A DNA stretch of 64,000 nucleotides from Apostichopus japonicus (GCF_037975245.1 NC_092570.1:885501-949500), one strand, 5' to 3'; counted from the stretch's first letter, positions 13,621 to 26,700 are shown. Numbers and translations: made by a program. Notes: generated by a model from the letters alone, not told the origin.

Positions 13621-14846
13621 CCCCTCCCCCTCGCTTCTCATTTTCAAATCATGGGTCCGACCCCTGATTATGAATGGGAATTATGGGCAAGAACAAGTAT
13701 AGACCTACCTTCATAACTTCGTTAGGGAAGTCATCCTCTTCTGTATGAAATATGCTATGTGCTTTGTCGGTAGAGAAAGAAAATGGCGTCGTATAATGAA
13801 GACTATACACATACTTCTGGGCAAGACCGAAGAATAATGAACTTCGATCGATCATTTATTTCATCTGGTTGAGATCATCTGTCACACATTCAAACATTTA
13901 GTTCTCTTCATTAGCTTTAATAATACTAATAACAGTTAATTTATATCAAATACAGAAGGGAATAAAATATCACGCTTCTTGGTTTGATCGAGGTATTTAT
14001 ATACAAAATGGAGAAAAAAAATAAAATATTGTGTGCCAAACTAGAACTTAGATCAAACATGAAAATACAAATGCCCAAAATAAGTAAAATATTGGTACTT
14101 AATATAAAAATTGAGCAATACTTTTTAAGTATTATTATAGAAATTGTTCGTTAAAAGTTCTCGTTCTATAGAAATCAAGGTGATAAAGATGATGCTAATT
14201 TATATCCTTATCTAATTCCAATCAAATATAAACTACTGTGTTAATTTGTTAAGTATCAATTTAAAGCAAAAACGATAAAAACATATAGGTACGATATGAA
14301 ATTATTTGAAATCAAAGTAAAATAAAAATCGAACAAATACTATATTAAAATTAATGAAGCAAGTTGTATAAGAATACAGAACCATCATTCATTTAAGATA
14401 TCAATGTGAATAATGACAAACGGAGCAGTCATGATAAAAGAAAAAATCAAAACTTTGACTGAAATTGCGCTGAACCGCTAAAAGTTTTCTTCCAATGCCC
14501 ATATTCTAAATTTTACCCTTTTGTTTATTATAAACCAATTGGAATTGTTATAATAATACCTAAACTATTTGAAATCATTTCAATTCTTTCATTGTTCGGT
14601 CATGGCAAGAGAAGGCTGGAAAGAAGGATTGGGGTTCGTTATAGCTCACTATCCAAATTATTTATAGATTTTAGTTATCAATATTCGATTTACATATTTC
14701 ATGGGTAGTTTGTCTGACATCCCTACATATGCATAACGGTACACATGAAGTTTTTTGTTTGTTTGTTACGTGACATAATCCAATGATATGCCATGCACAT
14801 GCGCAGAAGGATTCATTAACGAAACACACATTCCTCTTTCGTAATC

Positions 14847-14968
14847 AACATGGCGTCCACATGACGTTTTCAACTTCCGTTTCAACAGTGTCCGTCGGCA
14901 ATGGGTCCTATATGACAATGCCACATTTCAACAGTGTACAATTAGTTATAACTCGAATATTTCCCGCC
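14847..14968 (+). promoter_or_regulatory. Promoter-like cluster: YY1-type and E2F-type motifs
   Basis: AACATGGCGTCC at 14847-14858 resembles a YY1 site. TTTCCCGCC at 14960-14968 is an E2F-type site and is followed by TTTGGCGAGG, giving a near-palindrome. CATGCGCA near 14798 is NRF1-like. No gene start could be assigned nearby. The motifs are seen; the promoter role is inferred. Confidence 0.3.
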
Positions 14969-15192
14969 ATTTGGCGAGGATAATCATAGACGACTAGTGA
15001 GGCTGTCTGTACATGCTAGTCTTTAAAGTTTAAGCGCATCCAGATTGGAAGACTGAGATGACTAGTTGCTTTTTTTTTTTTGGCGCTCCTCATGTTCTAC
15101 TTCTCAAATTCGTAAGTCGTCGTCTGCTCGGTTATATACTACGATACATCTTTTCCAAGGAAGTGAACATGTTTCCATGGCGACAAACAAGT

Positions 15193-18100
15193 TCATCGGC
15201 AGTTTTTATCAGACTGTAAGACAGCGTTAGTAGCGCTTACTATGGAAATGACACACTTTCCAGAATCTTCCTCCTCAGCATCGTAGGCCTGATTTACATT
15301 TGCATTCTCTTCCTTCTTTCTCTCTTCATCATTGCTTGATTTAGTCACGTGGTCCGTGTCCTTGATATCTTCTTCGTGTGTCGATCTTCGTCTCTCTGTG
15401 ATCTCCAGGTAGAAGCTGTCACAGAAGACCACAACACTGGCCAGTACGAATGACCCTCCACACATTAAAAAAGACATGTCGTAGTTACTGGTAAGGTCGC
15501 GAATGAGACCTAAAATGTTGTAAAGAAGAATTGAAAATGAAACTATATAAACCATTACTACATAGTCATAGCCATAGTAAAATAGAATAATAATAATGAT
15601 GATGATAAGAATGGTTATTTGTTGACAGAAGATGTCACTACAATTATATATCTATTAATTGGATATTGAACTATACTATTATATTGAAGTAGAAATATAG
15701 ACTTGACCAAAGGAAAATTGAAGCTTGTTAAAATGAAAGTACGACTTTCCTCTTGCTACAGTTGTCGTAGTTACGTTTGAAGACTTCTAAAGTAAAACAA
15801 CTGCGGTTGTTGGTGTATAGCTCTTTGCTGACGTCATTCTATAGACTGTAATTGCTATCTCAAGCAAAACGAAGGGGATCAAATGGAAAATGGAAGAAAT
15901 GTACGGCATCGGAGACATTTCTGTATTTCTTGAAACTCAACTGCGATATAAACCTCATTTGTGACATTTAAATTTGTGACATAAAAGATGGTAAAATCAT
16001 CTCGTAATGATTATAAATATCGTGACGTCACTTACCCATGAAGAAGACACCGAAGAGTACACCGACCCCTTCCGATAGTAGGACCACGCCGATACTCGAA
16101 GAGACTTTATCCGCGGGTACACAAAGGCGAGCACAGTATACAGCCATGGAGTAAGATAGCCCCGAAAACAGTCCGAACCAGACAGCAATGGCAATCAGCA
16201 TGGAATAAGTACTAACGAACGGATTAGCAAAACTGAATAAAGAACAAAAGAGGTTAGCGATCCCGTAAAGGAATCGTGGTGACAAGATTTTAAAATCTAC
16301 GACAAATCCAGAGGCCACCCGGCCGATGATACTGCCAACACCAATCGCAGAAGTTAGATACGACGCTTGAAGTTTGGGGATATTGTTATCGTAAACAACT
16401 TTCGACTGAAAGAATACGAGTCCGGAGTAATAGCTGTAACCGACAAGAGCGTTAGCGATGCAGATAATCAAAAACCTGGGATGTTGCACTAATAGTTTTA
16501 GTCCTAGATTATCAGTGACTGAATGCACCGGAGCCGATATTAACTTTTCAAAGAGAGTCTCTCGATAAACAACGACGCCACTCTCAAGGGTAACTGAGCA
16601 ACGTTGACGTCTCTCGCTTGTCGTGACTTTCTTGGTGTTTTCTCTTTGCTTTATAAGAAACAGTTCTTTTGGTGTTGGTCTTACGAGCACACCACAGACA
16701 CTGGTCATCACCATGAAGGCACCAGTCACTTGCAAAGCTCCTCTCCAACCGACTTTGTTGCAAAAAAACTGAATCAGTGGCGGCAAAGCTACGATGCCCA
16801 TTCCTACCCCAGCAGACGACACCCCATTAGCCAATCCGAGCCATCTGTGAAAGTTGTAACCAATCGACGTCCACCCTGGTTGTAAGCATAAGCCGAGACT
16901 AATCCCTGAAAGAAATAATATAAAATTACTTACTTTTAGACAGTGTTAGTTTACTTCAGCGATATATTGGTAAATCAAGAGGTTACCAATAACCTGAAGC
17001 CAATTAAAACAACCGAGTAGGCAACGTGCTTATATAGGTAACCGTTTGTGTTAGATTTGAAATCATCAGTGCGCCAGTGGAGAATCCAGTACACTTCGTT
17101 CCCCTTTCCTCTACACAATGAGACGCCGATGAACGATATCCCCATGGATTTCTTACCCCAATTGCTTGCCCCCCCCCCCAACAAGCCCGCCCAAATGAGA
17201 TGACAGAAAGAACAAAACAATGTTATCACTACGCCAAATGAAAATATTATTGGCGTAGATGTTTATATTGTCGATCACATTCTTCTATCATTAGCACTGA
17301 CACCAACTGAATATATTGCAAGTCGACACGAGGAATACCTCTAAATCTAAATAACTTGCAGTTACTACTACAAACTCACTGATACCCCGGGATACCCCTC
17401 CTCCCCTCCTTGTGACATAGTTGTTTATGTTTATGTTTTGATATAAACTATAGATGTAAATAAAAGATTCACATTTGTTTTGACATATTTCTCAATGATT
17501 TTGGGCATACCTGCAATACAGTTCGTTATGTATAACTGCCACATATCTGAGGTAAATGAACCAGCTGCTACGGATGCCGCGAATAGCAAGCCCGCTATGA
17601 TAATGACTTTCTGGCAGGCGAGACGAGTAGCGAGGGCTCCTGCCAACAAGGCTGTGTGAAAACGAGAGAAACATTATTGGCTCAACTTATCATTTAAAAG
17701 AATCTGAAAGGTTGTACTCTTTGGGAGTATATCCCATTGACAGAGGTGTCAATTCCAAGGGAATGGTTGGGTCCGGGAAGGTGGGGGGGATGAGGGAGGA
17801 GGGAAGAGTAAGTTAGACTCGTATATATTCCCAAATTTGTGGTCTTTTTGTGGTTTAGTTATCATGTATGTATGCCACTACGTAAGGTAGTCTGTGAGAC
17901 TAACACGTTTCGCTTATGAGATGAAGAAGGTCGTGTGCCCATTTTTTTTTCCACAAAGAGTCATTATCTCTGATCTAAATTACCAACTGCAAATGTTATG
18001 GTATTGCAATTGCATGATTCCGTGTTCCGTTGACAAGTCTTTTTAATGACCAGCAATTGGGCAACCCCCCCCCCTCCCACCCCTTCCACCAGAATATGAA

Positions 18101-21100
18101 TATGCTTCCAAAACTTTCGATTTCAAAGAAACAGCTGCGTAACAAACCACAAAGTATAAATTATTTTCTAAACCGGAAAATATTCGGCACAGTTCCAAGA
18201 AGCTGTAACTCCCGTTCATTGTTTGAATGTCACGTGACATAAAATCCCTATAGTGATAGTAAATGACCTGTGCTACATGATCATGCTGGGCCTGACATAC
18301 TATCATATACTCAATATGAACGACCTTGTAGCTTCATTACTTTCGTTTTCATGCTGATTTTATGGAAATATCAAAACATCGAAATGACTTTATAGTCACA
18401 TGTCTTAAAATATTTTTTTCCACATAATAAATTAAATTACAACCTGGGTCAGTTCATATATGCTAACAATTTGACATGTGAATAATAACGTATTGATGAC
18501 GAAATCATTATTTATGAAAGTATTAATCTTCGTATGTGTAGCAACGTATTTACAAAATAATTATTATTCATATATTCATATCAACTTTTGATTCAGCATA
18601 TTTTAGACAATGAAGTTTAGCATTTTATTTCGTTTTTTAGTAGTCGTACTTTTATTACTTCTTCTGGTTAAATTTTATCGATTGGAAACTTCCTCATCAG
18701 GAAAATAAGAATTATACAAAATTTACTATAATTCTAACGTGATGTTTTCAGCAAAAATGTTAAAAATGTCGTTTTGCTTCCAAATATTAACTTTTTATTA
18801 TATCTATTTAGCCCAACTATACGTTGTAGACGTGCTAATGTTTCTCACAAAACCTTACGTAAAACCAAGTTATTAACATCAAAATGCAAATATGAGGAAT
18901 TAAATAAAGGCCTTGCCTTTGTAAAACTTAAGAAACCCAATTTTCATGAGAACATAACATATAGGCAAGTGTATACATTGTAACCATTCTACCTATTTCT
19001 GAAAACTCCACAGCCACTCCGCTATTCCATTCACCCACCCCGCATTATCCTACTTCACCCCACCCATGCACTGGCATGCAGGCCCATCACACCCCACGCC
19101 ATATACCCGGGTCACTTTATTCGTCCTATATGATGGGTCGTTATGAGTTGGCTATCAGATGGAGTCTTTAGGTCTAGACAAATAAGAAATGAGATTTTCA
19201 ACCTACTAGAACCGTTTTAAATGTATTTGAGAGAAGTATATTTCTCCTTTAAAATGGGCAGGGCATCTCTATTCAACCATTTTCCTTACATCAATTGTTA
19301 CCATTCCCTGGGCCTACTGCAACCGCCACCCCACCTCACCCATGCCTTCCATATACAGATCGATTTGTAACATTTCTTCACAAGCAAAGATACCTACAGC
19401 ACATCCCTGTTATTTCCCTTTCAGTGGTTTAACGGGTATACTGTTGTGTACTCACCTCCTACAGATGTAAAGAAGCCAATAATTACACCGACCCAACCCA
19501 CGTCTTTGGCATTGGCCCCAAAGTTCTCTTGCCATTCCACAAAAAATACACCAATTCCTTTCATATAACCTGAAAAATAATAATAAACAAACAAAATCTC
19601 ATTTTCATCATAAAAAAAGAGAGATTACGCAAGGGATTAATCCCTTAATCACCAGTAAAACAATGCCAACTGCGACATGAAGGATAGGGTCAAGGGTTAA
19701 CCTTGGCAGCTGAGTCGGTGTGAGCCAATAGATTAATTTTTAACCACCATATTTTGTCCAAGTTGAGCTCGAACCCGAGCTTGTTTAAATCCTCTTTTTT
19801 TGGGTTGTAAACAACCCAAATACACGAACAAGTAAATTCCAACTGCGACATGTAGGATAAGGTCAAAGGTTAACGTTGACAGCTGAGTCGGTGTGAGCCA
19901 ATAAATGTGCTTGGCTTAAGGGTCAAAGTTTAACTGTCACGAGATCTGAATAACAAAGCAATATTATTTCTTCCAAGGTTGTTGAGAAAAGATTGCCAAA
20001 TTTATAACAAAAAGGGCAAAAGTCAGAATTTAAAAGGGGGAGAAATTTTAGAAGGCGTTAAAGATGAATTATTGATCCCAAAGTGACAGTTGTATATTTG
20101 TAAAATAGTTTTTCATTAAGTTTGTAGCACGTGCGAAACCTTTTTTACTCTACGTGAAATTCAATCGAGTTATATTTCGTCAAACCGAGTCCAACCAAAG
20201 AGTTAAGATATTATGTTTCACCTGGTTTACTAACTACATTTGTCACTTCCAAGGTGTGGCTGGTACCTATACCTGTCTCTCCCGAATTCATTTGACTTAA
20301 TAATTCAAATAAATAATTAACTGAAGGTTATTCCTGTTTAGTACAATTTGATGTTATTTCACTATTTTTTCCGGTGTAGCAAATATTTATAATAAAGTAA
20401 ACTACCATTGTACTTGATTTTTTAAATGAAATTTCTGAAAACAAATGAATTAACACAGAGGGGGAAATGATTAAGCGGCTTGTCATGTGATGGTATACGA
20501 TTTGTGGCTCCTTTTAGCTCCATATTTAGGATGGTATTATCCAGCGTTACAACTGCTATCCTGGCGCAATATCACTGTACAACAATGTTAACATACATAT
20601 ACCAATCATACAATGTAAGAAGAAACCGTTCAGCGTTTGTATACACTATAAAACCGCCCTCTAAATTTCGCATTCGCAACCTTCAATTGCAGGTAACACA
20701 ATAAACAACATTGGAGTTTCCTCTTAAACTCTCATGTTTTGGGGAGAAAAGTAATGAAACCATTCAATCTATGGATCTCGTCACGGATCTATATAAGAAG
20801 ATTTTCAGAATTTTTTGGTGATATTTATAGGACACTTTCTCATCTGATACGTTCGGAACTGTCAATGCCGCTGCGGGTAATGTACTCACTCAGGTGGAGT
20901 TCAAAGGTGAGGTGAGCAAGTTCTTACTCCCAGGGCTGATTGAGGCAGGGGCGTGGATTGTTATTGGAAGGGTTAGAGGCAAAAGAAGGACTTAAAAATG
21001 TGTTTAATATAGCCATTATTGAAAAGTGCCAGGATGACAAATTATTGAGGATTTATTCAAACTCATTTTGGTGAAACAAACTAGAATGGTATCTTGGTGT

Positions 21101-21606
21101 GATTTTCCTAAATATGCGAACCAACCTCAGAAACGAAGAACGAAGAACATATGGGGCTATACCAGGGAGTTGTCATGGACCAACTCCCTGGCTATACAAA
21201 GAACCAATCTGCCTTTTGTCATTTTGAATTTAACCCTTCCGCTCTATACCGGCACCCACCCCGTCCTCATATACCCACCTCGTTCCATAATCTACCAAAT
21301 ACAGCAATAAACGTGGTTAATGGTTGAAAACATACCATCTCCTCCGAGTCAACATCTCCCCATGAACCCCCCCCCCCCCTCCCTCTCCACATCCCGACTC
21401 CAACAAACACACATAGGGAAAACGTTCAAATAAGTGGAGCAACTCCAATGTTACTTAATGTGAGAGCACATTACACGCACATGCTGAAATATAAAACAAA
21501 AGAATGTGTTACCTGCAAGTAGCATGGCATTAGTAAATGCGGCGGCAAGAACTACCCAGGCCCATCCTTTATCGGACGCCGTTGGTATCTCTCCTGGTTC
21601 CTTCAT
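15193..21606 (-). CDS. SLC16/monocarboxylate-transporter-like MFS protein, five coding exons, 511 aa
   Basis: Coding exons 21513-21606, 19456-19569, 17511-17651, 16036-16905 and 15193-15509 total 1536 nt with no internal stop. All internal introns are phase 1. The product has the MCT layout: TM1 entry DKGWAWVVLAAAF, then GYMKGIGVFFVEW, the second signature region YNFHRWLGLANGVSSAG, and VGWRGAL before TM6. A charged cytoplasmic loop follows (RENTKKVTTSERRQR), then the C-terminal six-helix half and a hydrophilic acidic tail. Length is normal for the family. The Lys aligned with MCT1 K38 is present (YMK). The TM8 Arg is present (codon 16319-16321), but the position of MCT1 Asp302 reads Ser (16331-16333). 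Substrate is therefore unassigned. A splice acceptor in the 5' UTR (TTTTGCAG just upstream of the ATG) implies a further untranslated exon upstream. It is a head-to-head paralogue of the gene at 33.8-43.2 kb. Confidence 0.93.
19665..19910. repeat. Pair of ~65-bp direct repeats about 172 bp apart
   Basis: Copies start near 19665 and 19838. Both begin CCAACTGCGACATG, share GCTGAGTCGGTGTGAGCCAA and differ at several bases. They are intronic in the minus-strand SLC16 gene. Confidence 0.8.
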
Positions 21607-21904
21607 ATTGGAATATCACGTGGTTTCGTGCTGCAAAATTCAATGGTACGTATAAGACTGACCTCAAAGGACTACACATGAGAACTGACAGATTAAAATG
21701 ATAATTCCTAGACACTTGAAGAATCAAAGCGCGCTTTATCAAATAATGCTAACCTGACCACGCGGTGATGGAAAGTGACCGAACCCTTCGATGTCTAAAC
21801 CAGAACGGATCACTGAAACTACTGCTTAGCAACTAACGATTAATACAATAAATAATAATAATAATTATAACACAAATATGGTGCTCATTATTGCACGTAA
21901 ACAT

Positions 21905-22220
21905 ACATTCAATGGCACCTTACAAAATCACAACCCTGGTCATTGGTAACTTGATACACCTACACACCAAAGTGTGCACAATTCAATCAATCTCTCCTGG
22001 GGCACCACAGTGCACCACAACCACGTGTCCCCCGGGGGACTTCCCATAGGGTGCAGCCACAAACCGGCGTACGCAACTATATTTACAAGTTACCTCGCAG
22101 GTTCCCATTTATACACCTGGGTGAAGAGAGGCAATGGAGATAAAGCGCCTTGCCCAAGGACACAACGCAATGATCTGGCCAGGGCTCGAACCTGTAATCC
22201 TTAGATCACATATACGCAAG
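21905..22220 (-). mobile_element. tRNA-derived SINE, minus orientation (copy A)
   Basis: Read on the minus strand it starts with a B box (GGTTCGAGCC). It continues GTGTCCTTGGGCAAGG, CCTCTCTTCACCCAGGTGTA and GAGGTAACTTGTAAATAT, and ends near a TTACCAATGACCAGG tail. It aligns along about 300 bp with the plus-strand copy at 34.84-35.23 kb. The A-box side is poorly preserved. Confidence 0.85.
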
Positions 22221-22260
22221 GGGGCTGGGACGGCTTGCATTGATACTACGCCTCCACCAG

Positions 22261-22466
22261 TGGCGTAACCAGGGGGTTTGCAGGGGGCGAAAGTCCCCGC
22301 TCTCAAAAGTTTCGCCCTCCCCCCCTGCTGCCCCAAATGAAATATGATAATACAATATAACTGAATAATTAGATATGGCGATACCCTATTTTAAACAATA
22401 TTGCCCCACTTGTCAATCTCTTCGACCCGCTCTGAAGCCCCTCTAATTAAGAAGTCATGTTACGCC
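22261..22466. mobile_element. Small inverted-end element with GGCGTAAC termini (MITE-like)
   Basis: GGCGTAAC at 22262-22269 is matched by the inverted GTTACGCC at 22459-22466, about 205 bp apart. The interior has short G-rich and C-rich inverted stretches (GGGGGCGAAAGTCCCC). The family-like start AGTGGCGTAACCAGGGGG is recognisable. The boundaries and any target duplication are uncertain. Confidence 0.45.
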
Positions 22467-22487
22467 TATCAATGGACCATGCATAGA

Positions 22488-22582
22488 CCATCGGTCTCGC
22501 GGAACATCGGTCTCGCGGACCATATGTTAGCGGAAATTCGGTCTCGCGGACCTTCGGTCTCTCGGACCTTCGGTCTCGTGGA
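22488..22582 (+). repeat. Degenerate 10-13-bp repeat TCGGTCTCGCGGA
   Basis: About six units of TCGGTCTC(G/T)CGGAC(C/A)(A/T) occur in tandem with small gaps, followed by a C11 run. Confidence 0.8.
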
Positions 22583-23960
22583 ATTCCCCCCCCCCCACCC
22601 CAGAGGAATCTCATGTGTTGTACATTATAAATTCATTAGAATAAATTAAACAATGTGAAGTTTATGCTCCTATCTATACGCTCAAGCCTAAGGCCTTATT
22701 ATGGCCAGAATGAAATCTTTCGTAAGGGGGGGGGGCTGAGGGGGGTGAGGGGGATTTGACCAACGGGTAACCTATTGAGGACCATTGTCAACACTATACA
22801 CACGACTGTATAGCTTTGATGATCACATTAGGTTGAGTATCATATAGAACTCTGTGATCTGGTAAAAATCTTGCAAACTGGCAAGAAAAGACGGGTTGAA
22901 ATAGATTTAAAATGTTTCTTTAATCTGAGAAGCGTCTTATAAGCTATAAAATCAAAAAAGATTTAGGTGAGATAGTGAACGAGAGTTTCTTCATATTTCA
23001 TATAGTTTACTTTTGAAGTTCATCAACAGATTGTTTGCATGGGAAAACACAGAGAAACCTGGTAGTATGGCACGGTGCCAAATTTGGTCCTGAAGTCATA
23101 TCTTTCCATTGGTCAAAAGGTTACCCCCCTGTAGAGACAGGTGAGATATTCAATACACTTGACAGTGAATGGTTCCAGGAATTGATTTAATCAGAAACTA
23201 TTTTCTGAAGAAAGAATTTTTGCAGCAAGAAAAACGTGACAGTTGTATCTCGGTTATTGAACCCATGGGTGTAGCTGGCATACATAATTATATGCTTAAA
23301 CGTAAAAGTCCATTCTACACGATGGCTTTACCATACAGTACCGACTATGGCATCAAATAAACTATAAACAACAACAACAACTTGGGGGGGGGGGGGTGGG
23401 TGAGGTTGAAACCGCTTAACAACTGACCCATCCAGCCCCTTAGTAAGTGTTGATCCCTCCATATCAATCCGTATAGATTACATAAACATACCCGAGGTCG
23501 GAGTTAAAGAGCCAACTAGGGAGGGATTTCTAAAGGGGAGGAATTTCTAAGTATTGAGGATTCTCATCATTGTGGGCGCAAGGGGTTTTATCCAACTTTT
23601 GTGGTTACTTTTTGTCATGTATGGAAATATTTCAAAGGAAAGAGGTTTTCTTAAAAAATATGATACAAAAATTTAATAAAAGAAGTTGGGATTCTGCACC
23701 ATTGGTAGACCCAACCTAGCCTAAACTGTAGCCATCTTAGTAGGTTGGAACACAAGATAGAGACATGGAAATTTGTGATGATTATTAAGAAATTAAAAGA
23801 AAATGAATTATTGTGTATAGGATGTGCATAACAGTGCTATCGTGGACATTTAATAATACTGGACTAAGTCATCATCAATTCTCAACTCCAAACTGGGAGA
23901 TTATATACGTATAAGGGGCCTATATACGTGATCTTGGTGAGTCACATTCATATATTGGAC

Positions 23961-24017
23961 ACATCCCTATGTTCCGACGTCTCTATGTTCCGCGGTCGTC
24001 TCTATGTTCCGACAAAA
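23961..24017 (+). repeat. Partial copy of the CTATGTTCCGACGTCT repeat
   Basis: Three units of CTATGTTCCG(A)CGTCT, preceded by ACATCC as in the left arm of the foldback element at 24353. It is probably a remnant or a third arm of the same element family. Confidence 0.75.
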
Positions 24018-24352
24018 AGAAAAAATTCGGAGCATTTTTTTTCATCCCAAAATTTGGTTGTACCAAGAAAACTAGATTCACATTACGCAAGCTTTTAGTA
24101 GCGATCCTTGTGTAACCCCCTCAACCCATTCATCATGTTTTAAGTACGGTATGAACACATCATAGTAAATAATTATCCTTTGAGAATTGTTGGTTGAAAT
24201 AAAGTTGAATTAATTAAATAGCAGTTCACCCACGACCATATTCAGCTATACATCGGTATACAAATCAAGGAACGATTACAGGTCTTGTCATTGCAGCTCT
24301 CCTCTCCAATCTCGCTCAAACGCCGAAACACTCCTCAAAAAGTCTTTTACCG

Positions 24353-24713
24353 GTGACATCCCTATGTTCCGATGTTTCTATGTTCCGACGTCTCTATGTT
24401 CCGACGTCTCTATGACAATTTTTTTTCGGGGAATAATTTTTTTGGACCCATTTTTTTTTTGGGGGGGGGGGACTCAATTTTGGTCCGAAAAATTTTGGTC
24501 CGAAAAAATTTGGTCCGAAAACTTGTTGGTCCAAAAAAAATTGAGAAAAAAACCATTTTAGTCCGAAAAAATGTTGGTCCGAAAAATTTGGGTCCGAAAA
24601 ATTGGGTCCGGAAAAATGTTGGTCAAAAAAAATTATAAGTCCAAAAATTATTTCGTATTGTCGGAACATAGAGACGTCGGAACATAGAGACGTCGGAACA
24701 TAGAGATGTTACC
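24353..24713. mobile_element. Foldback element with tandem-repeat inverted arms
   Basis: The left arm (24353-24416) holds four units of CTATGTTCCGACGTCT. The right arm (about 24659-24713) holds the same units inverted (AGACGTCGGAACATAG). Both outer ends read GGT(G/A)ACATC(C/T)CTATG when oriented. The core (24417-24658) is poly-T, G11 and then about ten units of GGTCCGAAAAA. No coding capacity; the reading frames through the core are repeat artefacts. Confidence 0.75.
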
Positions 24714-24908
24714 CTTTTACCAGGCAATTGGAGATTACTTGATTGATAATACCAAGAAATACGAAGCCTTACCTCTATCAGCACTTTCAAATCAGCGTTA
24801 AAGACGTTTTATTTCAAACAAAACTATGGTTAAGTGTATTCAATTGTATTCTGTTTGTTTTGTTAAGCGCATTAACCCCTGGGATTTTGCGCTATATAAG
24901 CACCGGTA

Positions 24909-24929
24909 ATAATAATAATAATAATAATT
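24909..24929. repeat. (AAT)n microsatellite
   Basis: Seven AAT units. Confidence 0.85.
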
Positions 24930-25730
24930 GTACTTCAAAGTGTTTCGTAAAAGCATGTCGCTACTCACGTGGTAGAACCACACATGCATGGCATTGGTGT
25001 TTCGTGCACATGCGCCCGCAAGCAACTCAAAGGTTCAAAGGGGCCATGCAACAGTAAGCTAACTGTTGACCGAATATAATACACCATATCATACTTTAGT
25101 GAAATCCTTAATCCCGCAACACTCCCATTGCTTACCTCAAGCACCCCGCTCACCACCTCGTTATCACCACCAACTTGCTTTTTTTTTCATCCTCTCCAAC
25201 CCCTCCACCTTCCCTACTCCCCCTGCCTGCCTCCTATTTTGACGAGAAAATGAGAAAACATGAACTAACGTTTTATTTGAATGAAATATATTCTCACCTG
25301 ATATAACGACTAAACAGTATCTCTTCTATCCAATGCTTTTGTCTTATGGTCTATACCGTCTGCAAAATGCGAAATCCTTACCAAATATCGTGTTGCAGTA
25401 CCATCGCGCCGGCTTTCACTAGAGCATAGAGACTGGGTGTACCGGTGAAGGATGTGCGAAACAAACCTTCAAACTTAAATTTATATATATATCTGTTTTA
25501 TCTTAACTTCATTTACAATTTCATATTAAATTCCAGTCATATTTCACTATGCATGCAGCTTCATAACCTCTTATCACCTTAGAGTTGGCACGTGGTGCGC
25601 CTCGAGCCTGTTGTTGACGCTTATGGTGGTTATATACTATTTTTCCATTGGCTAATCCAAAGGACAACTTATGACATTTTTGTTTTGTAACTTTAACTTC
25701 CAATCACGTGCCAATTCAACAAATACTAAA

Positions 25731-25973
25731 TTATTTAAATATCATCCCTAGGGGTGGTTCTTTGCCCAAAGGTGACGCCATAACTACGAGCGATACCCTC
25801 GATGCGGTCCTCGCTGACTCACCTACGGATCGTATTGCACATCCGCCAATCTCGAAACTTTTACTTCCGCGTAGCAACGCCGGTAAAACAGTGAAAAGCA
25901 CACTCTTCGATACCGGCCGTTTGAATGGCATGATCACGGAATGGGTTCTGTATGGGTCGTGATATATATCCAT
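25731..25973 (-). other. Unidentified CpG-rich block, open on both strands
   Basis: About 240 bp with roughly 20 CpG dinucleotides, standing out from CpG-poor AT-rich surroundings. A minus-strand frame of 80 codons (with MPFKRPVSKSVLFTVLPALL) and a plus-strand frame of 84 codons are both open. I recognise neither product. It could be a first exon with promoter, a young repeat fragment, or chance. A minus-strand GTAG|GTGAGT near 25824 could be a donor. Confidence 0.3.
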
Positions 25974-26539
25974 GGACTTTATAATGTGTTATTCTGCGAC
26001 TTCATGTTATTACTGGATCTTACATTTCGCAAGGGTTTGGTTGGTCACTTTTGACATGACTTTTTTCTCGAAATATGAATATGCATAAGCGAAGTCATAG
26101 GTCAGTAAAATATATGTCAAAATTATCACTTGTCTGGTATAGTGTTCACGTATGTTGTTAGTTGTCTTAATTTGTTATTGTCATGTTACAAATAGATTGT
26201 AAATCACGTGAGCAGTCTGTCATTGTGTCATGGGAAAACTTTCCGCTCTTCCTTTACGGACAAATTTCGTTTACCATTAGGATAAATAGGCCTAACGTAC
26301 ATCAACACTATACATTACATAGCATATGCTGGAAACCATGTATCTTGATTAAACCAAAAAGCCTGAAGGCCTCGTGATTCCTTGTCTTATAAGTCTATAT
26401 ATGGAAACACCTGAATGGTAGAGCAAACTAATTAAGAAAATGTGTCCGAAAGACAAGTACCAGAACATCAGAAAAGAGTTCCAGATAACTTGACAATTGC
26501 AAAGGTATTACTCTTCGTTGCTGGAGTTATCATGTTTAC

Positions 26540-26700
26540 AAAGTTGTCAGTTGACCTCAAATGACCATTCACGTCCACCGAAAACATTATTGGTGCATCC
26601 ATGTTTTACATATGGAGTTCATCCAAAGGCTACTCTGTGAACGTGTTTACAATGTTTTCAGACTGTGACCTCTGTTGACCACAAACGACCTTTGTTCTTA
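26540..26700 (-). repeat. Dispersed repeat containing TGACCTCAAATGACCATT (copy 1)
   Basis: TGACCTCAAATGACCATT near 26552 is the reverse complement of a segment near 44683-44700 in the other copy. Its flanks have similar TTGACC and GACC motifs. The boundaries are approximate. Confidence 0.45.

Larger units (their letters stand above)
10729..15192. other. Intergenic: COG7 upstream region and SLC16 gene downstream region
   Basis: No coding exon could be supported here. The interval holds the COG7 5' UTR and promoter (just above 10728) and presumably the 3' UTR of the minus-strand SLC16 gene (below 15193). It also holds a G-rich tract, a G13 run, a dispersed-repeat copy near 13424, and a block near 14.85-14.97 kb with promoter-like motifs. 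Much of 13.86-14.6 kb is featureless AT-rich DNA. Confidence 0.6.

Noticed and set aside
24372..24669. Frames of about 90 codons on both strands (repeating VRKN or FSDPN)
   Set aside because: Translations of the GGTCCGAAAAA repeat in the foldback element core.
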